Source of the DNA: Lactuca virosa
Lineage: Eukaryota; Streptophyta; Magnoliopsida; Asterales; Asteraceae
DNA length: 64,000 bases
Assembly (NCBI GenBank): GCA_928212115.1
Contig: CAKMRJ010003334.1
Span: forward strand, 102,019,650-102,083,649
Direction of reading: 5' to 3'
Part shown: positions 53,046 through 64,000 of the stretch, one piece after another
How the letters are laid out: every line of letters begins with the position of its first letter
How positions within the stretch are numbered: the first letter of the stretch is position 1
The notes under the pieces: model-generated
Seen by the model: only the letters and a program-made list of their open reading frames with translations
Databases searched by the model: none
What the model was told of the DNA's origin: nothing
Program-made: the position numbers and the translations under genes

Positions 53046-56000
53046 TCACTTGTCGAGGCTAAGGAATTTGATGAGAATCCACCAAAACTTCCTGACTTCA
53101 CTGAGCCACACTATCCTCCGGGAGATTTCAAACTTAACTTCTGCAGTTGTGTGTTTTGACTTGTTCACTGCAGTTTGAGTAACTTCCAGTTTCCTTCGGG
53201 TTAAGCGATTCGTGGCAGTCATTGGGATGAAGTACTTGGTTTCATCATTCTTTCTTTTGAAAATGACTCCAAGATCAGGGAAGTTAGTTGCTCCAAGGGA
53301 TCTCTCATGACAACCTTCAGTCGGCACGGGAGCTGGGTCAAGAGAAGGAAGGTTGAACTTCTGAGCAAGTGCAGGGTGGATGTCTGCGTCAATGTTCTCG
53401 AAGTCACAAACAATCTCTTTTAGAAAGGTACAGGCCCTTTCATACGCAGTCTTCATCTTTGGGTGCTTCTCACAATTGTTCTGAAATACCTTTACAATCA
53501 GGAAGATTTCCTCCGGGTTCATGCAAGGAAAATCAGCTTGACTTCGGATGTAGTCTGAATTTCTTATGGTGAGAGTATATTGGAAGAATTCAGCTTTCAT
53601 GAATTTTCTTGTCTTGTAGTTCTTGACTACAGTGGGTCTTTCGTTTGAACAGATTTTCTCGATTGCAGATCCATGCTTGGCATGGAATCTGTTGAGTCTT
53701 TCAAATTCTAGTGGCAACCTCTGATCATCTGGAAGGTTGCGGTCAAACGATTCAAAGACGGTAAAGAACTTTGCGTTGGGAGAGATGGGAATGTCCTAAT
53801 AACCGTCTGATGGTGGTTCCGCAAAAGTGAGATAGGGCTTGTACTCATCATCAAGTAATCTTCGGATGGGATTGACCCAGGAATGGATAAGGGATTCATC
53901 CAGAGTGATGTCGAATCTGTGATCTGTCCAAATTAATTCTGCAAATTTAGCTGCTCTCCAGTCAGCTTTCTTTTGTTTGGTTTTGGGAGAGTCGTAGGAG
54001 TTTTCGGATGACATTTTTGGGGCTAAGTTTCTGAGATGAGGAGGAGTCTCCGGATGCTGGGAAGAAGGATGTTGAACAGCTTGGACTTGTTCAACTGGAG
54101 ACTGATGATGCGAATGAATTTGACTTTGTTGAGGAGAAGGCACAGGAGACTTCTTTTTGGGAGAAGGTTGCAGAGTGGGAACCTTTTGTTGAATGATGAG
54201 TTCGGGAATGATTGTTCGCAGATGAATGGAACCAATGCGGATGGGAGAGTGTAAATGTTGATGCGGGTGTGAATGTTGAGGTGAGATGTGGTCCGAGCCA
54301 TGGTCTTCACTTCCCCTCTTGAGGAAGGAACACCGGGTTCCTCCTCAAGCCATTGCTTAAGACCATCAATTTTGGCATAAAATTCAGCGAACAGAGCTTT
54401 GATAGCCTCACTGAGTTGCTGATTGATAGGAATTGCGTTGTTGAATAGCAATTTGTGAATCTCCTTTGTAAATCTGAGAATCTCCTGGCCATGGAAGTTG
54501 GAGGATAGAGAGCGTCTGAGGTTGTTGATGGTTGATTGTAAGATAGAAATAGCGAGCTCATAAGCATTGTGAGTTTCCTCCACAAGCTTCTTGGAATGAG
54601 CATCATGACCCGCAATGACAGATTGAAGCTCAGTTTTCATTGCGGTCACTTCTGTGATGAGTCGCTCCGCGGTAGAGATAAATTGTTGATGATTGCCTTC
54701 CGGCTTGTATCCAGGGCTCGGATACCCATTTCAACCTTGAGAGAGATTCTCTCAGCAGCAAGTCATTCTATTGCTTCCAATCACTCTATCCTGTCAATTA
54801 GAGATTGCGGACCAAGCATATCATCAGGTTGCGGTTGGTCCGATTTCACTGCGGCTAAATTCTGATCGATCTTGTTTTGCAGGCTTAGAAACTCTTTCCT
54901 GGAAACAGCCATTTTTTTTTCTTCTTCTTTTCCTTAGGCTTTGAAGTAGAGTGTTGGGAACCACTTGATTCTTCTTCCTCATCAAAAATCATCATCATAT
55001 CATCCGATTGCGCTGGTTGATTGATTCTTCTTCCCCAGTACTTCACCACCATTTGAATTTCCTTTTCTTTTTGTTGAAGCTGCTGCATTTTTCTATCTTT
55101 TCGAGCCTGAAATGCCCTGCGAAAAGCTTTGTATTTCTTGATACCAGACTCAGTAGTGGGACGATCTCGAGTGAAAGTATCATCAGAGTCATAACCGTCA
55201 ATTCCTGGATTACACACCGAGGTGTCCCTTGGGTTCACGGATCCTTGCACATTTGTGCTCACCATGCCTAAACCACCTGTATGTAAGGTAAGCAGAGAAG
55301 GATTTCCTAAGCTTCCTTGGGCTCCTTGACCTGTAGTCAAGTTTGGCCTAGGCTCAGTTCTGGCAAGGACTGAAGAATTGTCCTGCGGTTGGGAAGGTGT
55401 ATCAAGTGTTTGGAGTACAAAGTCCAGTATGGGGCGCAACTCCTGTTCCTGAAAAAATGAAGTTTGGAAGCCCTGGAGACATTAGGGCGAGAAGAACCAA
55501 TAAAATCCTCTTGGGATTTAGCTGGGGGAGAGTCTCCATGTTTCGATGAAGCAGACACACTTACTGTGTCTGAGTGGCTAGGAAGGGTTGAAGCAAGTGG
55601 TCCTGCGGGGACCCCAAGGATTACTGGAGTCTTTTGAGAGACTTCAGTATTAATCCGGTCACGCATTTGGCTAGAACTTTGGTTGGTTTTGCGTTTCTTG
55701 AGAACTAGAATGGGAATAGAATCATCATCTATTTCATCTTCAACATTGACTGTAGGTGTCTGAACTGGGTCAGAGTCTTCATCAGAAGAGACAACGTGTC
55801 TGAGTTTCCGTTTCTTGGATGGTTCGACTTCTTTGGATGGAGTGTTTTTCTTGGACTTCCCTCGTGAGGTTTTTCTCAAAGAAAGCTTCTTGAGTCTTTG
55901 GGCTAAAGGAAGGTTAGAGAGAGTAGTAGAAGATGGAGTTGCGGTATGCTCAGGATCACGGGGTGCGGTAGAAGCTGGTACATTTTGACTGGGTAGAGGC

Positions 56001-56932
56001 GGGGTAGAAAGGTATGGGTCAATACCTTCCCTAGCCTCAATGTGATCAATGATATCTTTTGTCTCAAGGCCAACAGTAGTCAAGATATGAATGGGTAAAC
56101 GTCTTAGAGGTCCAAAAACATATTGATATTTGGAGGGAGGGTACCTTTTGAGATCACGAGTGACGAAGAAATTGATGTCGCTGCCCATGCTGATCTTCGC
56201 CTCGTGGTGAAGGTCTGAGATGCATAAGTACCAAAACCTTGCAAAAGTGAGCTCGGTAGGATTTGCCCTTGGATTCTCCTTAGGGATGTACTAAAGGAAA
56301 TCATCCCATAAGATCTGACCGTAGTTGACATCGTGGCCTGTGAAGATACTCCAGACGAGCTCCAGCAGCATGAGGACCATGTTATCAGTGCCTCTGGTTC
56401 TACCTGACAGACTGCAGATCACATAGTGACAGACGAACTGCCAGACCGTAGGGAGTTGGTTTTTCTTGAACTCACCTATCCCTCTGAGCTTCTTCTGGTA
56501 ACCCATTTGGTAGAGTGAGGAGATGATGTCCGTCACACTGGGAGAGATGAACTTAGTAGAGGGATGAACTAGTAGATTGATTACAGTTAGAAACTTGTCT
56601 TTGGTGAAGATGACCAGAGAATCATCCATTAAGTTTGGATGAACTTCTTGCAGATTGTTGAGGGGTCAGTACGGCGAGAATGCACATTTGAAGATTGTGG
56701 ACATTGGAACCACATCAGTGAAGGAATCAAAGGGTCCAAACAGTGGGCGATTTGTGATGAACTTGATCATGAGTCGAATAGACTCATTGTAGGAGAAATG
56801 ATCTTCAAAGATTTCCCTAAAGTTGCTTGAGGCAATGGATGGCAATTGGTTCCTTGTGGCGGAATCAAAACTAGCGGGTTGAACGGAACCAGAAGCTTTG
56901 GATTGCTTCTTTGAGATGCCAGACTTCACCAT
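53046..56932 (-). pseudogene. Third (post-pol) gene of element C: uncharacterised hydrophilic coiled-coil protein
   Basis: The start ATG at 56932 has good context (CAAAATGG) 116 bp after a TATA box. One frame runs to about 55450 with stops near 56663 and 56290: SFDSATRNQLPS, SLYQMGYQKKL, FKKNQLPTVWQFVCHY, CSLSGRTRGTD, VNYGQILWDDF, then SMGSDINFF and an acidic/basic linker with NLS-like runs (PSKKRKLRHV, LKKRKTNQ). Frameshifts near 55450, 54910 and 54650 lead through a Lys run (KPKEKKKKKK), a coiled coil (54880-54300) and a Pro/Gln linker to the C-terminal domain (54140-53046, stop near 53798): WRAAKFAELIWTDHRFDI, LTIRNSDYIRSQADF, PCMNPEEIFLIVKVF. The full length would be ~1250 residues. Same order as in A and B; no membrane segment seen; function unknown. 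Confidence 0.7.
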
Positions 56933-57047
56933 TTTGAAAATATTTTGTAGAACTTGCAGAACACTTTGAGTGCAAGAAGGTGAAGAAGATGAAGATCGTC
57001 TAAGAGGGTTCAGAAAGCGTAAAGCTTTCTTGGATGAGAGAAAAAGG

Positions 57048-57054
57048 TTTTATA
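57048..57054 (-). promoter_or_regulatory. Internal TATA box before the third gene of element C
   Basis: The minus strand reads CGCCCCTATAAAACCTTTTT, followed by a CT-rich leader (TTTTTCTCTCATCC, CTTCATCTTCTTCACCTTC) and the ATG at 56932. This is a textbook plant core promoter layout placed inside a retrotransposon. Confidence 0.6.
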
Positions 57055-57835
57055 GGGGCGGATTTCAAAAGTTTATTGTTTTTACCCTATATGTGGCGGT
57101 TAAAGATAAAAACCCTTGAGTTTTTATTTTTTACGAAAAGGATAATTTCAGCCACAAAAACGATTGAAAAAAGGAAAAAGTTAAATGTTTTTAATTTTCC
57201 AAAACTGTAACATTTAATGAAGTGTCAGGCCCATTATCACACGTTTGAGGATCGTGTGGAGAGGGGCTTAAAACCGTTGAATAAATGTGGAATTCGAACG
57301 GATTTGACAGCTTGGGGCAAGGTGGATAAGACAGTTTAATGAAAAAGATTTCTTAAAGATTTCTTTTATTGGGAAACTGTTTTATTTGATTTCAAACCCA
57401 AAATAGGTCTGACAAAAGGATAATTTGAAAAAGGAGAACTGAAACGTTGATGTACTATACAAAGAATGTTTTTTTAGAATGTTTTTCTAATTTAATGAAG
57501 GATCATTAAATAGCACACATCGTCCTTTGGAATTGATGAAGTAGTTGAGAGTTCATTCAATGTGACTGCGGATTGGTTAGTCATTGCGGATTGATACATT
57601 AATGCTGAGAGATTTTTCATTGCGGTGGATGATAAAAGACTGCGGTAGAAGGAACTGAGATAAATACTTGAACAAGGTCAGAAATAACAAACAATAAGGA
57701 CCTTAGAAATATAGGTATGATATATGGTTGCAGTACACCAGATATATTGTGGTACTCAAAGTATACTGAAACCATGTATGATAGATATATTTTGTTAGGA
57801 CCGCATAGGGGACCAAAGATGGTATGCGGTACATA
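57055..57835 (-). other. Spacer of element C between pol and the third gene
   Basis: No gene. It has four TGCGG-type words at 57565-57650 and ACGTGTGATAATGGGCC near 57240. The pyrimidine-AG array of elements A and B is not evident here. Confidence 0.5.
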
Positions 57836-60370
57836 TCAGTTCAAAAACAATTGCGGGTCCGGATTCATCATTCCTAACATTTGTAAGAAACTGTTGAGTT
57901 TTGTAGAGTCAAGTGCTTTTGTGAATACATCAGCAATCTCTTCATGAGTGCTAACAAAAATTAGTTCAATGTTACCTTTCAGAATGTGATCTTTGATGAA
58001 ATGATATCGTAATTCAATATGCTTCGTCTTAGAGTGATGAATAGGATTGTGGGAAATTGCTATCGCACTCTCTGAGTCACAGTAAATCGGTATCCGCAGC
58101 ATCCTATATCCGTAGTCCATAAGTTGTGTTTTCATCCACAAGACTTGTGAACAACAGCTGGCTGCGGCCACATATTCAGCTTCTGCGGTAGACAATAAGA
58201 CACGATTTTGTTTCCTTGATGACCAGCTGACGAGTCTTCCACCAAGAAATTGACAGCCACCGGAAGTGCTTTTTCTATCCAATCTACATCCAGCATGATC
58301 CGAATCGGTGAAAGCTTGTAGACTGAAGTCATTCCCTGCAGGATACCATAGGCCTAGAGTCTTGCTGCCCTTTAAGTATCTGAGAATCTGCTTGGTTGCG
58401 GTCATGTGAGATACTTTTGGACCGGCTTGGTATCTTGCGCATACACTTGTTGCGAAGACAATGTCTGGTCGGCTTGCAGTGAGGTACATCATAGAGCCAA
58501 TTATTCCCCTATAAGTTTTGTGGTCTACTGATTCTCCGGAAGGATCAGCAGAAATCTTATATCCGAAGGCCATAGGGACCTTGGCAGAGGAACAGTTGTC
58601 CATTGAGTATTTCTTCAGTAGTTCAAAGGTGTATTTCTCTTGATGGATGAATATCCCTTGAGGGACTTGTTTCACTTGAAGTCCTAGAAGGAAATTAATC
58701 TCTCTATTCATGCTCATTTGGAACTTGTTGGTCATGAGCTTTGCAAATTCATCCACCATCCCCTGATCAGTTGATCCGAAGATGATATCATCCACATATA
58801 TTTGTACAAGCATAAGGTGATTACCATTTGCCTTTCTAAATAAAGTGGGATCAATCACTCCTCTTTTGTACCCGGACGAGACAAGAAATTCGGAAAGAGT
58901 CTCGTACCACGCTCTTGGTGCTTGCTTTAGACCATAAGCTGCTTTTTCAAGCTTGTAACAGTGATCTGGGAATTCAAGACATTCGAAGCCCGGAGGTTGT
59001 TGAAGATAAACCTCCTCTTTCAATTCACCATTCAGGAAGGCACTCTTTACATCCATTTGATGTACATTGATATTATTGTGAGCAGCATACGCTAAAAAGA
59101 TGCGTATGGCCTCCATCCTGGCTACTGGGGCGTATGTTTCATCATAATCAACACCTTCAAGTTGACTATACCCCTTAGCGACTAGTCTCGCTTTGTTTCG
59201 GACGACCGCACTGGATTCATCTAATTTGTTATTGTACACCCATCTGGTAACAACAACAGTGTGACCTTTTGGCTTCGAAACGAGTTTCCATACTTTGTTT
59301 CTTTTAAACTCTTCCAGTTCCTCTTGCATTGCAGTTATCCAGTCGGGCTCCATTAATGCTTCTTTGATGGTTCTGGGCTCGACCGAAGACATAAATGCTG
59401 CATAGTAACAATGATCAAATAAATCTCTTGAGGATCGAGTTTGAATACCTGCGGACGGGTTGCCGATGATTTGTCCTGGTGGGTGGTCCTTCGTCCATAC
59501 ATGTAGACGCGGTTGAAGATGACCAGCAGCTGCGGTGGATGGAATGTCTTCAATATCTGAAGACTCTGCGGCAGAAGACGGTAGTTCCCCCTGGACTTGT
59601 GAGTAGCATGCTGAATTGTCTTGGATAGGGAAAGTGGGATTAGTGTTTTCTTGAGCAATTGTGAGAGGTTCCCCCTGGATTGCGGATGGGAGTTGCCCTT
59701 GAACGTGAGAAGGTTCCCCCTGGATTGTTGAGAGAGTGATAACCCTTGGATCGGTTTCTGTGTCAATGTTTTCTATATCTTCGTCGTCTGAATCTGAGGA
59801 GACATTTGATGGAAGAGTAATTCTGCGGATAGGGACCGGAGCTGTTTCCTCAGGTACTGGAACCCCGATGGTTGTCACTTGATCCGAAGTGGAGCTTTCC
59901 CCCTCAACCGGCGAGGTGAAAGTATTGAGTGACACATCATCGGATAAAGTAGGTCTAGAAACGTCGGCATGCTGCTGTTGAGCTTCCGGAGACACCAGAA
60001 CTTCGGAGAGTTGAGCAATCTCTACGGGGTCTAAAAGATCATCATAGTTTATTTCAACTATGTTTAAGGGACCCGAGGAGGCTGGGATATCACTTTCCAG
60101 GATTGCTTTGGTTTCATCTGAAGGAGCAGAGTTGCAGACGTACTAGTCATCGAATTTGACGTCGAAGCTTTCCACTATTAGTCTCGTGCGTCTGATGAGA
60201 ACCATATAGGCTACTTTGTTTGTTGAGTAGCCAAGGAAAATTCCTTCATCCGACTTCGGTGCAAATTTGTTTAGATGATCCTTGTTGTTGATCACAAAAC
60301 ATCTACAACCAAAGATGTGAAAGAATCTGACATTTGGCTTGTGGTTGTTAAGGCCCTCATATGGAGTTTT
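57836..60370 (-). pseudogene. Copia pol of element C: integrase end, linker, RT and RNase H
   Basis: Minus strand. From 60370: TPYEGLNNHKPNVRFFHIFGC and SDEGIFLGYSTNKVAY (integrase end), then a TAG at 60142-60144 in place of a codon after FDD. After it, in the same frame, a 719-codon stretch is open (59995-57836). It has a Ser/acid/Gln linker with repeated VQGELPSS/IQGEP words. RT: WVYNNKLDESS, GVDYDETYAPVARME, MDVKSAFLNGELKEE, LKQAPRAWYETL, YVDDIIFGS with both Asp. RNase H: FTDSDHAGCRLDRKSTSGG, TAEAEYVAAAS, CDSESAIAISHNP and HSKTKHIELRYHF. It ends QLFLN-stop. RT and RNase H catalytic residues are all present. The solo LTR at 60371-63265 separates this from the rest of integrase, so the copy cannot make a whole pol. 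Confidence 0.93.
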
Positions 60371-61324
60371 TGTCACACCCCAAAACCGGAACGGCGGAAA
60401 CGTTCAGGGGTGGAGGACGTCATGTTCAGTATCACAACAATGCAAAGTAGTAAACAAGCAACAACATCATCCATTGCATTAATAATATAATTTCATACAA
60501 GTGTGTTCTGTCAAGTTATATAGACACCAAAAATATACATCAAAATAAAATATGAGTCTTGAACGAGCTCCATCTTCTCAAAAACCTGGCTCCGGTACCT
60601 GTCTACTGGCGACCTGAGAATACAAGTTATTTTGAAAGAGTTTATCAGCTTTAAAGCTGGTGAGTTCATAAGTATATTAGTGTCTGTATTTGTATGAACG
60701 TGTTTGTAAGTCTGTAATGTATAAGTTTTGTAAAAGTTTGTAATTGTTTGAACTCTCCTAGAAAACCCTATGTTTCCTACTAAAAGTAGCCTTCTACCAA
60801 GGCATCTAGTGTCTATGTGTGTATCTCTTGTAAGAGTGTGTATTTTCCCAAATCTGACTATCATTAACCAAAAATATAGTTTTTTTTACATTATTGTTTA
60901 TTGTGTGAATATCACAAAGTAAATGTAAAGGGAAAATGAAATAGTACTATAGTGTTGTATTAAGTAACTACTGTTGTACTAATTACTTTAAACCAATTGT
61001 TATTTAAAGTACCATGTGATCGGCCTGTATCCTGCTACCGACTCTATAGAAAAATGACGGTGTAAGACGTCGTAAGAAATGACGTTTGGCACCCGTAGAC
61101 TTGCAAGTCCCACTGTAGCGAGCAGCAAGGTGTAGGATAGTCAATCCAGTATAGATCTATACACAAACTCATACGCTCCCCATTTAAGGAGATTCTGGAT
61201 ACAAAACGGGTCACGACAGGTAGTGCCATGCCCCCGTTAAGTGGCTCACATAACTGTAAGTAATGTATATGTATATGTATGTGCTAGTTGTATTGTGTGT
61301 TCTTTCTCTGTCTAGCTTGTATGT

Positions 61325-61480
61325 TTTGTTTCTCATCACTGTGTATTATGTTTGTTTCTCATCACTATGTATTATGTTTGTTTCTCATCACTATGTATTA
61401 TGTTTGTTTCTCATCACTATGTATTATGTTTGTTTCTCATCACTATGTATTATGTTTGTTTCTCATCACTATGTATTATT
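61325..61480. repeat. 26-bp tandem repeat, six copies
   Basis: The unit TTTGTTTCTCATCACTATGTATTATG starts at 61325, 61351, 61377, 61403, 61429 and 61455. Copies are nearly identical (the first has CACTGTG). An open frame across it simply follows the repeat, since 26 is not a multiple of three and all frames happen to lack stops. Confidence 0.95.
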
Positions 61481-62330
61481 CATGAATGAACTGACTCATT
61501 GTATGTTTCATTTTTCTAGTAATAGTATCTTCCTAAACTATACCTATTATAGTTTACTAGTAATGCTGTTTGTGTATATGAACATGTTTGTATACCTTTG
61601 CTACCCAAAAGCATTGAACTGAATGAAAGAAGTAACATTTTATATCTATACACATATACATGATATATAACTAGGATTCAAACGACCTTCGGACAAATAA
61701 CCCGAATACCCTAAGTCAACAACCAAACAAGGAACAGGAAGTAAGGTGAGCTATCAGTCCTAAGTCCTTTAAATCCTACTTATATAATTATATCCATATA
61801 GATACACAGAATATAAGTTAAAAGAGTTTAATAAAAGTATTTGATATGTAGAAGAGTTTGTAAAACAGTTTGAAGTAAAACAGTTTGATAACACAGTTTG
61901 AAAAGTAAGAAATCCACTGGTTTGGTAGTTATTAATCACATATGATTGATATAATAACTATAATATTTCAACTTGTATTCCCCCCCTCCATAAAAGCATT
62001 TAAAAACATTTAAAAGGTTAATTAAGGGGTATGAACTCACCTGTAGTGAGTGGTTTGGATGAACGGAATGTATAGGATGCTAAGTGTCAAGTGAAGACTT
62101 GAACACACACAAGGATCCTAGTTAACATATAATAACACATATATGTATCCAATTAGTCATTAAACAACTAATTAACCAAGTTTAAGACATCCTAGGACAT
62201 GCAAAACACCTTATATAAGTGCTATAAGTCCTAAGGATTGCACCTAAGTGTTGTAGGACATTGCTATTGAGTTTAGGGTTCAAGGGGACCCTTTATTTGA
62301 GTTTACGGTTTTGTGACCATAAGTCATTGA

Positions 62331-62527
62331 GTTTACGGTCGTAAACCCATGAGTTTACGGCCGTAAACTCATGTTTCTTTGACCATTTTGTGTTTTGAAG
62401 CCTTAAAGATCACAAGAAGCATTCCTACTTCATGTTTAAGCCTTAGGAAGAGATTAGGGCACCATTTCACTCCTTTTAGGAGTTTACGGTCCCTGGACCA
62501 TTTCCCTTTGGGTTTACGGCCGTAAAC
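62331..62527. repeat. GTTTACG-NN-CGTAAAC palindromes in the transcribed part of the solo LTR
   Basis: Perfect sites are at 62331-62346, 62353-62368 and 62512-62527, with half-sites at 62301, 62491, 62643 and 62665. The same word occurs in the unrelated copia element A, in its LTR, leader and third-gene intron. Confidence 0.85.
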
Positions 62528-63017
62528 CCAAATGGTTTATGGTCTTTTGATGTTTTCAAGTACTAAGCACATCAAGGAATGTATCTAGGCTAGTTTCCAA
62601 GGCTTAGAAGGGACTAGGGCACACTTTGGCACCCTTTTTGGGGTTTACGGTCCAAGAACATCTTGGACCGTAAACACCTTTGATCCTTGGTTTCTTGGGT
62701 GTTTTCTTGATGTTTAGAAGTGTAACAAGCTCTATAATACTCTAGGATAGAAGTACTTACTAGGTAGAAGCTTGAAAAGGTGCTAAAAGTCCAAGAACAC
62801 TAGTGTGTGTTCTTGGTGAAACTTGAAGATCTACACTTTTGGAATGATTTCACGGATGGAATCATGTTAGATCACTAGATTAAGTAAGATATCAACTTTT
62901 TAGGGCTGGAAACACTTACAATGTTGAAGATCAAGAAGAAAAGTCGATGATACTTGAGAGAGAATTGAGTTTTGGATCTTCAATTTGTGAAAAGTGATAA
63001 ATAATGACTAAGTGTCA

Positions 63018-63053
63018 TATTTATACCCTCTTTTAGGGTTTACGGCCGTAAAC
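63018..63053 (-). promoter_or_regulatory. LTR promoter of the solo LTR: TATAAATA with adjacent GTTTACGGCCGTAAAC
   Basis: On the minus strand the palindrome (63038-63053) ends 12 bp upstream of TATAAATA (63018-63025). The word order (palindrome, CCCTAAAAGAGGG, box) is compact and resembles the arrangement in elements A and in the solo LTR at 19124. Confidence 0.7.
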
Positions 63054-63270
63054 ACCTTTGTTTAGGCCGTAAACTCCAAACTCTTGGAGTTTTGGGACAT
63101 TATTGTTGCACAATAAACCCTAGGGCATCCTCTCTCCTGTTATCTCCTGAAGTACTAATCTTAAAATACTCAAACTTATTCCAAAAAGCTTGAAAATTAA
63201 CAGAAACAGTTTTGACTCCTATTGAAGTGAATGGTTGTACATAATAGAAATTTCGGGTTGTCACAGTTTT

Positions 63271-64000
63271 GTTGAGACGCTTGCAGATAATGCTTCGGTT
63301 TTGAACTAAGCATGTTGTGGCCACTTCTTCGGCCCAAAAGTAGAGAGGAAGATGTGCGAAGTTGAGCATAGATCTGGTTGCTTCTACCAGAGTTGGTTTC
63401 TTCGCTCTACTACTCCATTCTGTTGCGGAGTGTAAGGGGCTGAGAAATTGTGACTGATGCGTTTGAAACAAAGAAACTGTTCAAAAGATGATTAGTGAAC
63501 TCGGTTCCATTATCACTTCGGATGCGGTGTGCTGGTAACTTGATTTGAAGTTCGATTTCTTTGATAAAATTGATCAGCACTTGCGGAGTTTCTAATTTGA
63601 GTCTCAGGAAGAAGACCCAAGTGAAACGAGTGAAGTCATCAACGATAACCAGTATGTATTTTTTGTGGTGGAGACTGGCTACGGTAGATGGACCGCAGAG
63701 ATCAATATGTAAGAGTTCTAGTGGTTCAGAAATTGAAGAATCAATCACCATAGGATGGCTTGCTTTTCATTGTTTGCCACATTCACAGGCTGAGCAGAGA
63801 GTGTCGTTGTTGAATTTGAGAAAGGGAAGACCTCGGACGAGTTCTCCGGTGACCAGATTATTGATATAACGGAAGTTAAGATGGGCTAGCTTATTGTGTC
63901 ATAGCCAGCTGATTTCGGATACTACTTTGGACAAAAAGCATAGTTGTGGTTTCCTAATGATCAGAGAAACATCCAAAGGATACATGGTCCATTTGGACTT
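63271..64000 (-). pseudogene. Pre-integrase and integrase part of element C, broken, continuing beyond the window
   Basis: Minus strand. From the right edge: WTMYPLDVSLIIRK, a pre-integrase domain where WLWHNKLAHLNF reads WL-stop-HNKLAHLNF and CSACECGKQ is followed by TGA. Then integrase: HIDLCGPSTV (first Asp), ILVIVDDFTRFTWVFF, RIRSDNGTEFTNHLL (second Asp). A frameshift near 63470 and another near 63400 surround the PYTPQQNGVVERRN segment with the catalytic Glu; after it PTLVEATRSMLNFAHLPLYFWAEE and NRSIICKRLNKT reach the solo LTR. All three catalytic residues are present but not in one frame. Confidence 0.88.

Larger units (their letters stand above)
60371..63265 (-). mobile_element. Solo LTR of a Ty3/gypsy element, 2895 bp, TSD GTTTT, inside element C integrase
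   Basis: The plus strand starts TGTCACACCCC (60371) and ends GGGTTGTCACA (63265). Identical GTTTT flanks are at 60366-60370 and 63266-63270, and the integrase text joins across it (KRLNKT then TPYEGL). A minus-strand TATAAATA at 63018-63025 sets the orientation. The first ~60 bp resemble the start of the solo LTR at 19124 (AACGGCGGAAANGTTC, GGAGGACNTCATGT). Short frames inside (60275-61622 region) are not genes. Confidence 0.93.
52387..64000 (-). mobile_element. Element C: SIRE-like Ty1/copia retrotransposon with a third gene, minus strand, 5' part outside window
   Basis: In minus orientation, from the right edge: pre-integrase and integrase (64000-63271), [solo LTR 63265-60371], integrase end, linker, RT and RNase H (60370-57836), spacer, TATA box (57054), third gene (56932-53046), polypurine tract and 3' LTR (53012-52387). 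The 5' LTR, gag and protease lie beyond 64000. RT/RNase H is the best preserved in the window (719 open codons). Confidence 0.9.

Noticed and set aside
61325..61480. Six regular 26-bp repeats, considered as a CRISPR array
   Set aside because: Units are head-to-tail without spacers and lie inside a plant LTR; this is a simple tandem repeat.
61263..61622. 119-codon open frame (plus) with a periodic, hydrophobic sequence
   Set aside because: It is produced by the 26-bp tandem repeat and AT-rich flanks inside a solo LTR; no start context or family match.

Overview
This is repeat-dense plant nuclear DNA. I found no host gene, rRNA, tRNA or CRISPR array; almost every base belongs to nested or truncated LTR retrotransposons. 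Primer-binding sites match the 3' end of plant initiator tRNA-Met. The Ty3/gypsy fragments include chromodomain (chromovirus), Tat-like and gag-only types; the Ty1/copia elements are SIRE-like and Tork-like. The protein families recall composite (Asteraceae) genomes, possibly Lactuca or a relative. That host assignment is inference from memory, not a search.

Layout, left to right. (1) 1-1717: 3' part of a Tat-like gypsy element (integrase C-terminus plus repeat-rich flank). (2) 1718-8428, minus: gypsy element E with gag and a gag leader but no pol, its 3' LTR split by a truncated chromovirus LTR (2437-4228). (3) 8429-11207, minus: 3' end of chromovirus F (2.04 kb LTR plus chromodomain integrase), cut by the next element. 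(4) 11208-26149, plus: SIRE-like copia element A with gag, pol, a nested solo LTR (19124-21608, TSD TGACT) and a post-pol third gene. (5) 26150-46419, plus: SIRE-like copia element B, also with a third gene, interrupted by the full-length Tork-like copia element G (31356-39263, minus, two 788-bp LTRs, TSD GAAGA). (6) 46420-46650: an inverted LTR fragment of B. (7) 46651-51255, plus: 5'-truncated copia element D, same family as G. (8) 51256-52386: chromovirus scraps. (9) 52387-64000 and beyond, minus: SIRE-like copia element C with a third gene and a 719-codon RT/RNase H frame, its integrase split by a solo LTR (60371-63265, TSD GTTTT).

How the parts work together. In each coding element gag would build the particle, protease would cut the polyprotein, RT/RNase H would copy the RNA from the tRNA-Met primer, and integrase would insert the cDNA. 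Nearly all copies here are broken by stops, frameshifts or active-site changes.

Most interesting signals. First, the three SIRE-like elements share a large hydrophilic, coiled-coil, Lys-rich post-pol protein, and each copy has its own TATA box and pyrimidine-rich leader; in A there is also a clean candidate leader intron. Second, four LTR families carry family-specific short palindromes with a CG-N(1-2)-CG core, mostly just upstream of the LTR TATA box. Third, B and C are each enriched for a different dispersed CpG word. One speculative reading is an element-encoded nuclear factor paired with element-specific target words. All homology statements come from reading motifs, not from database searches.
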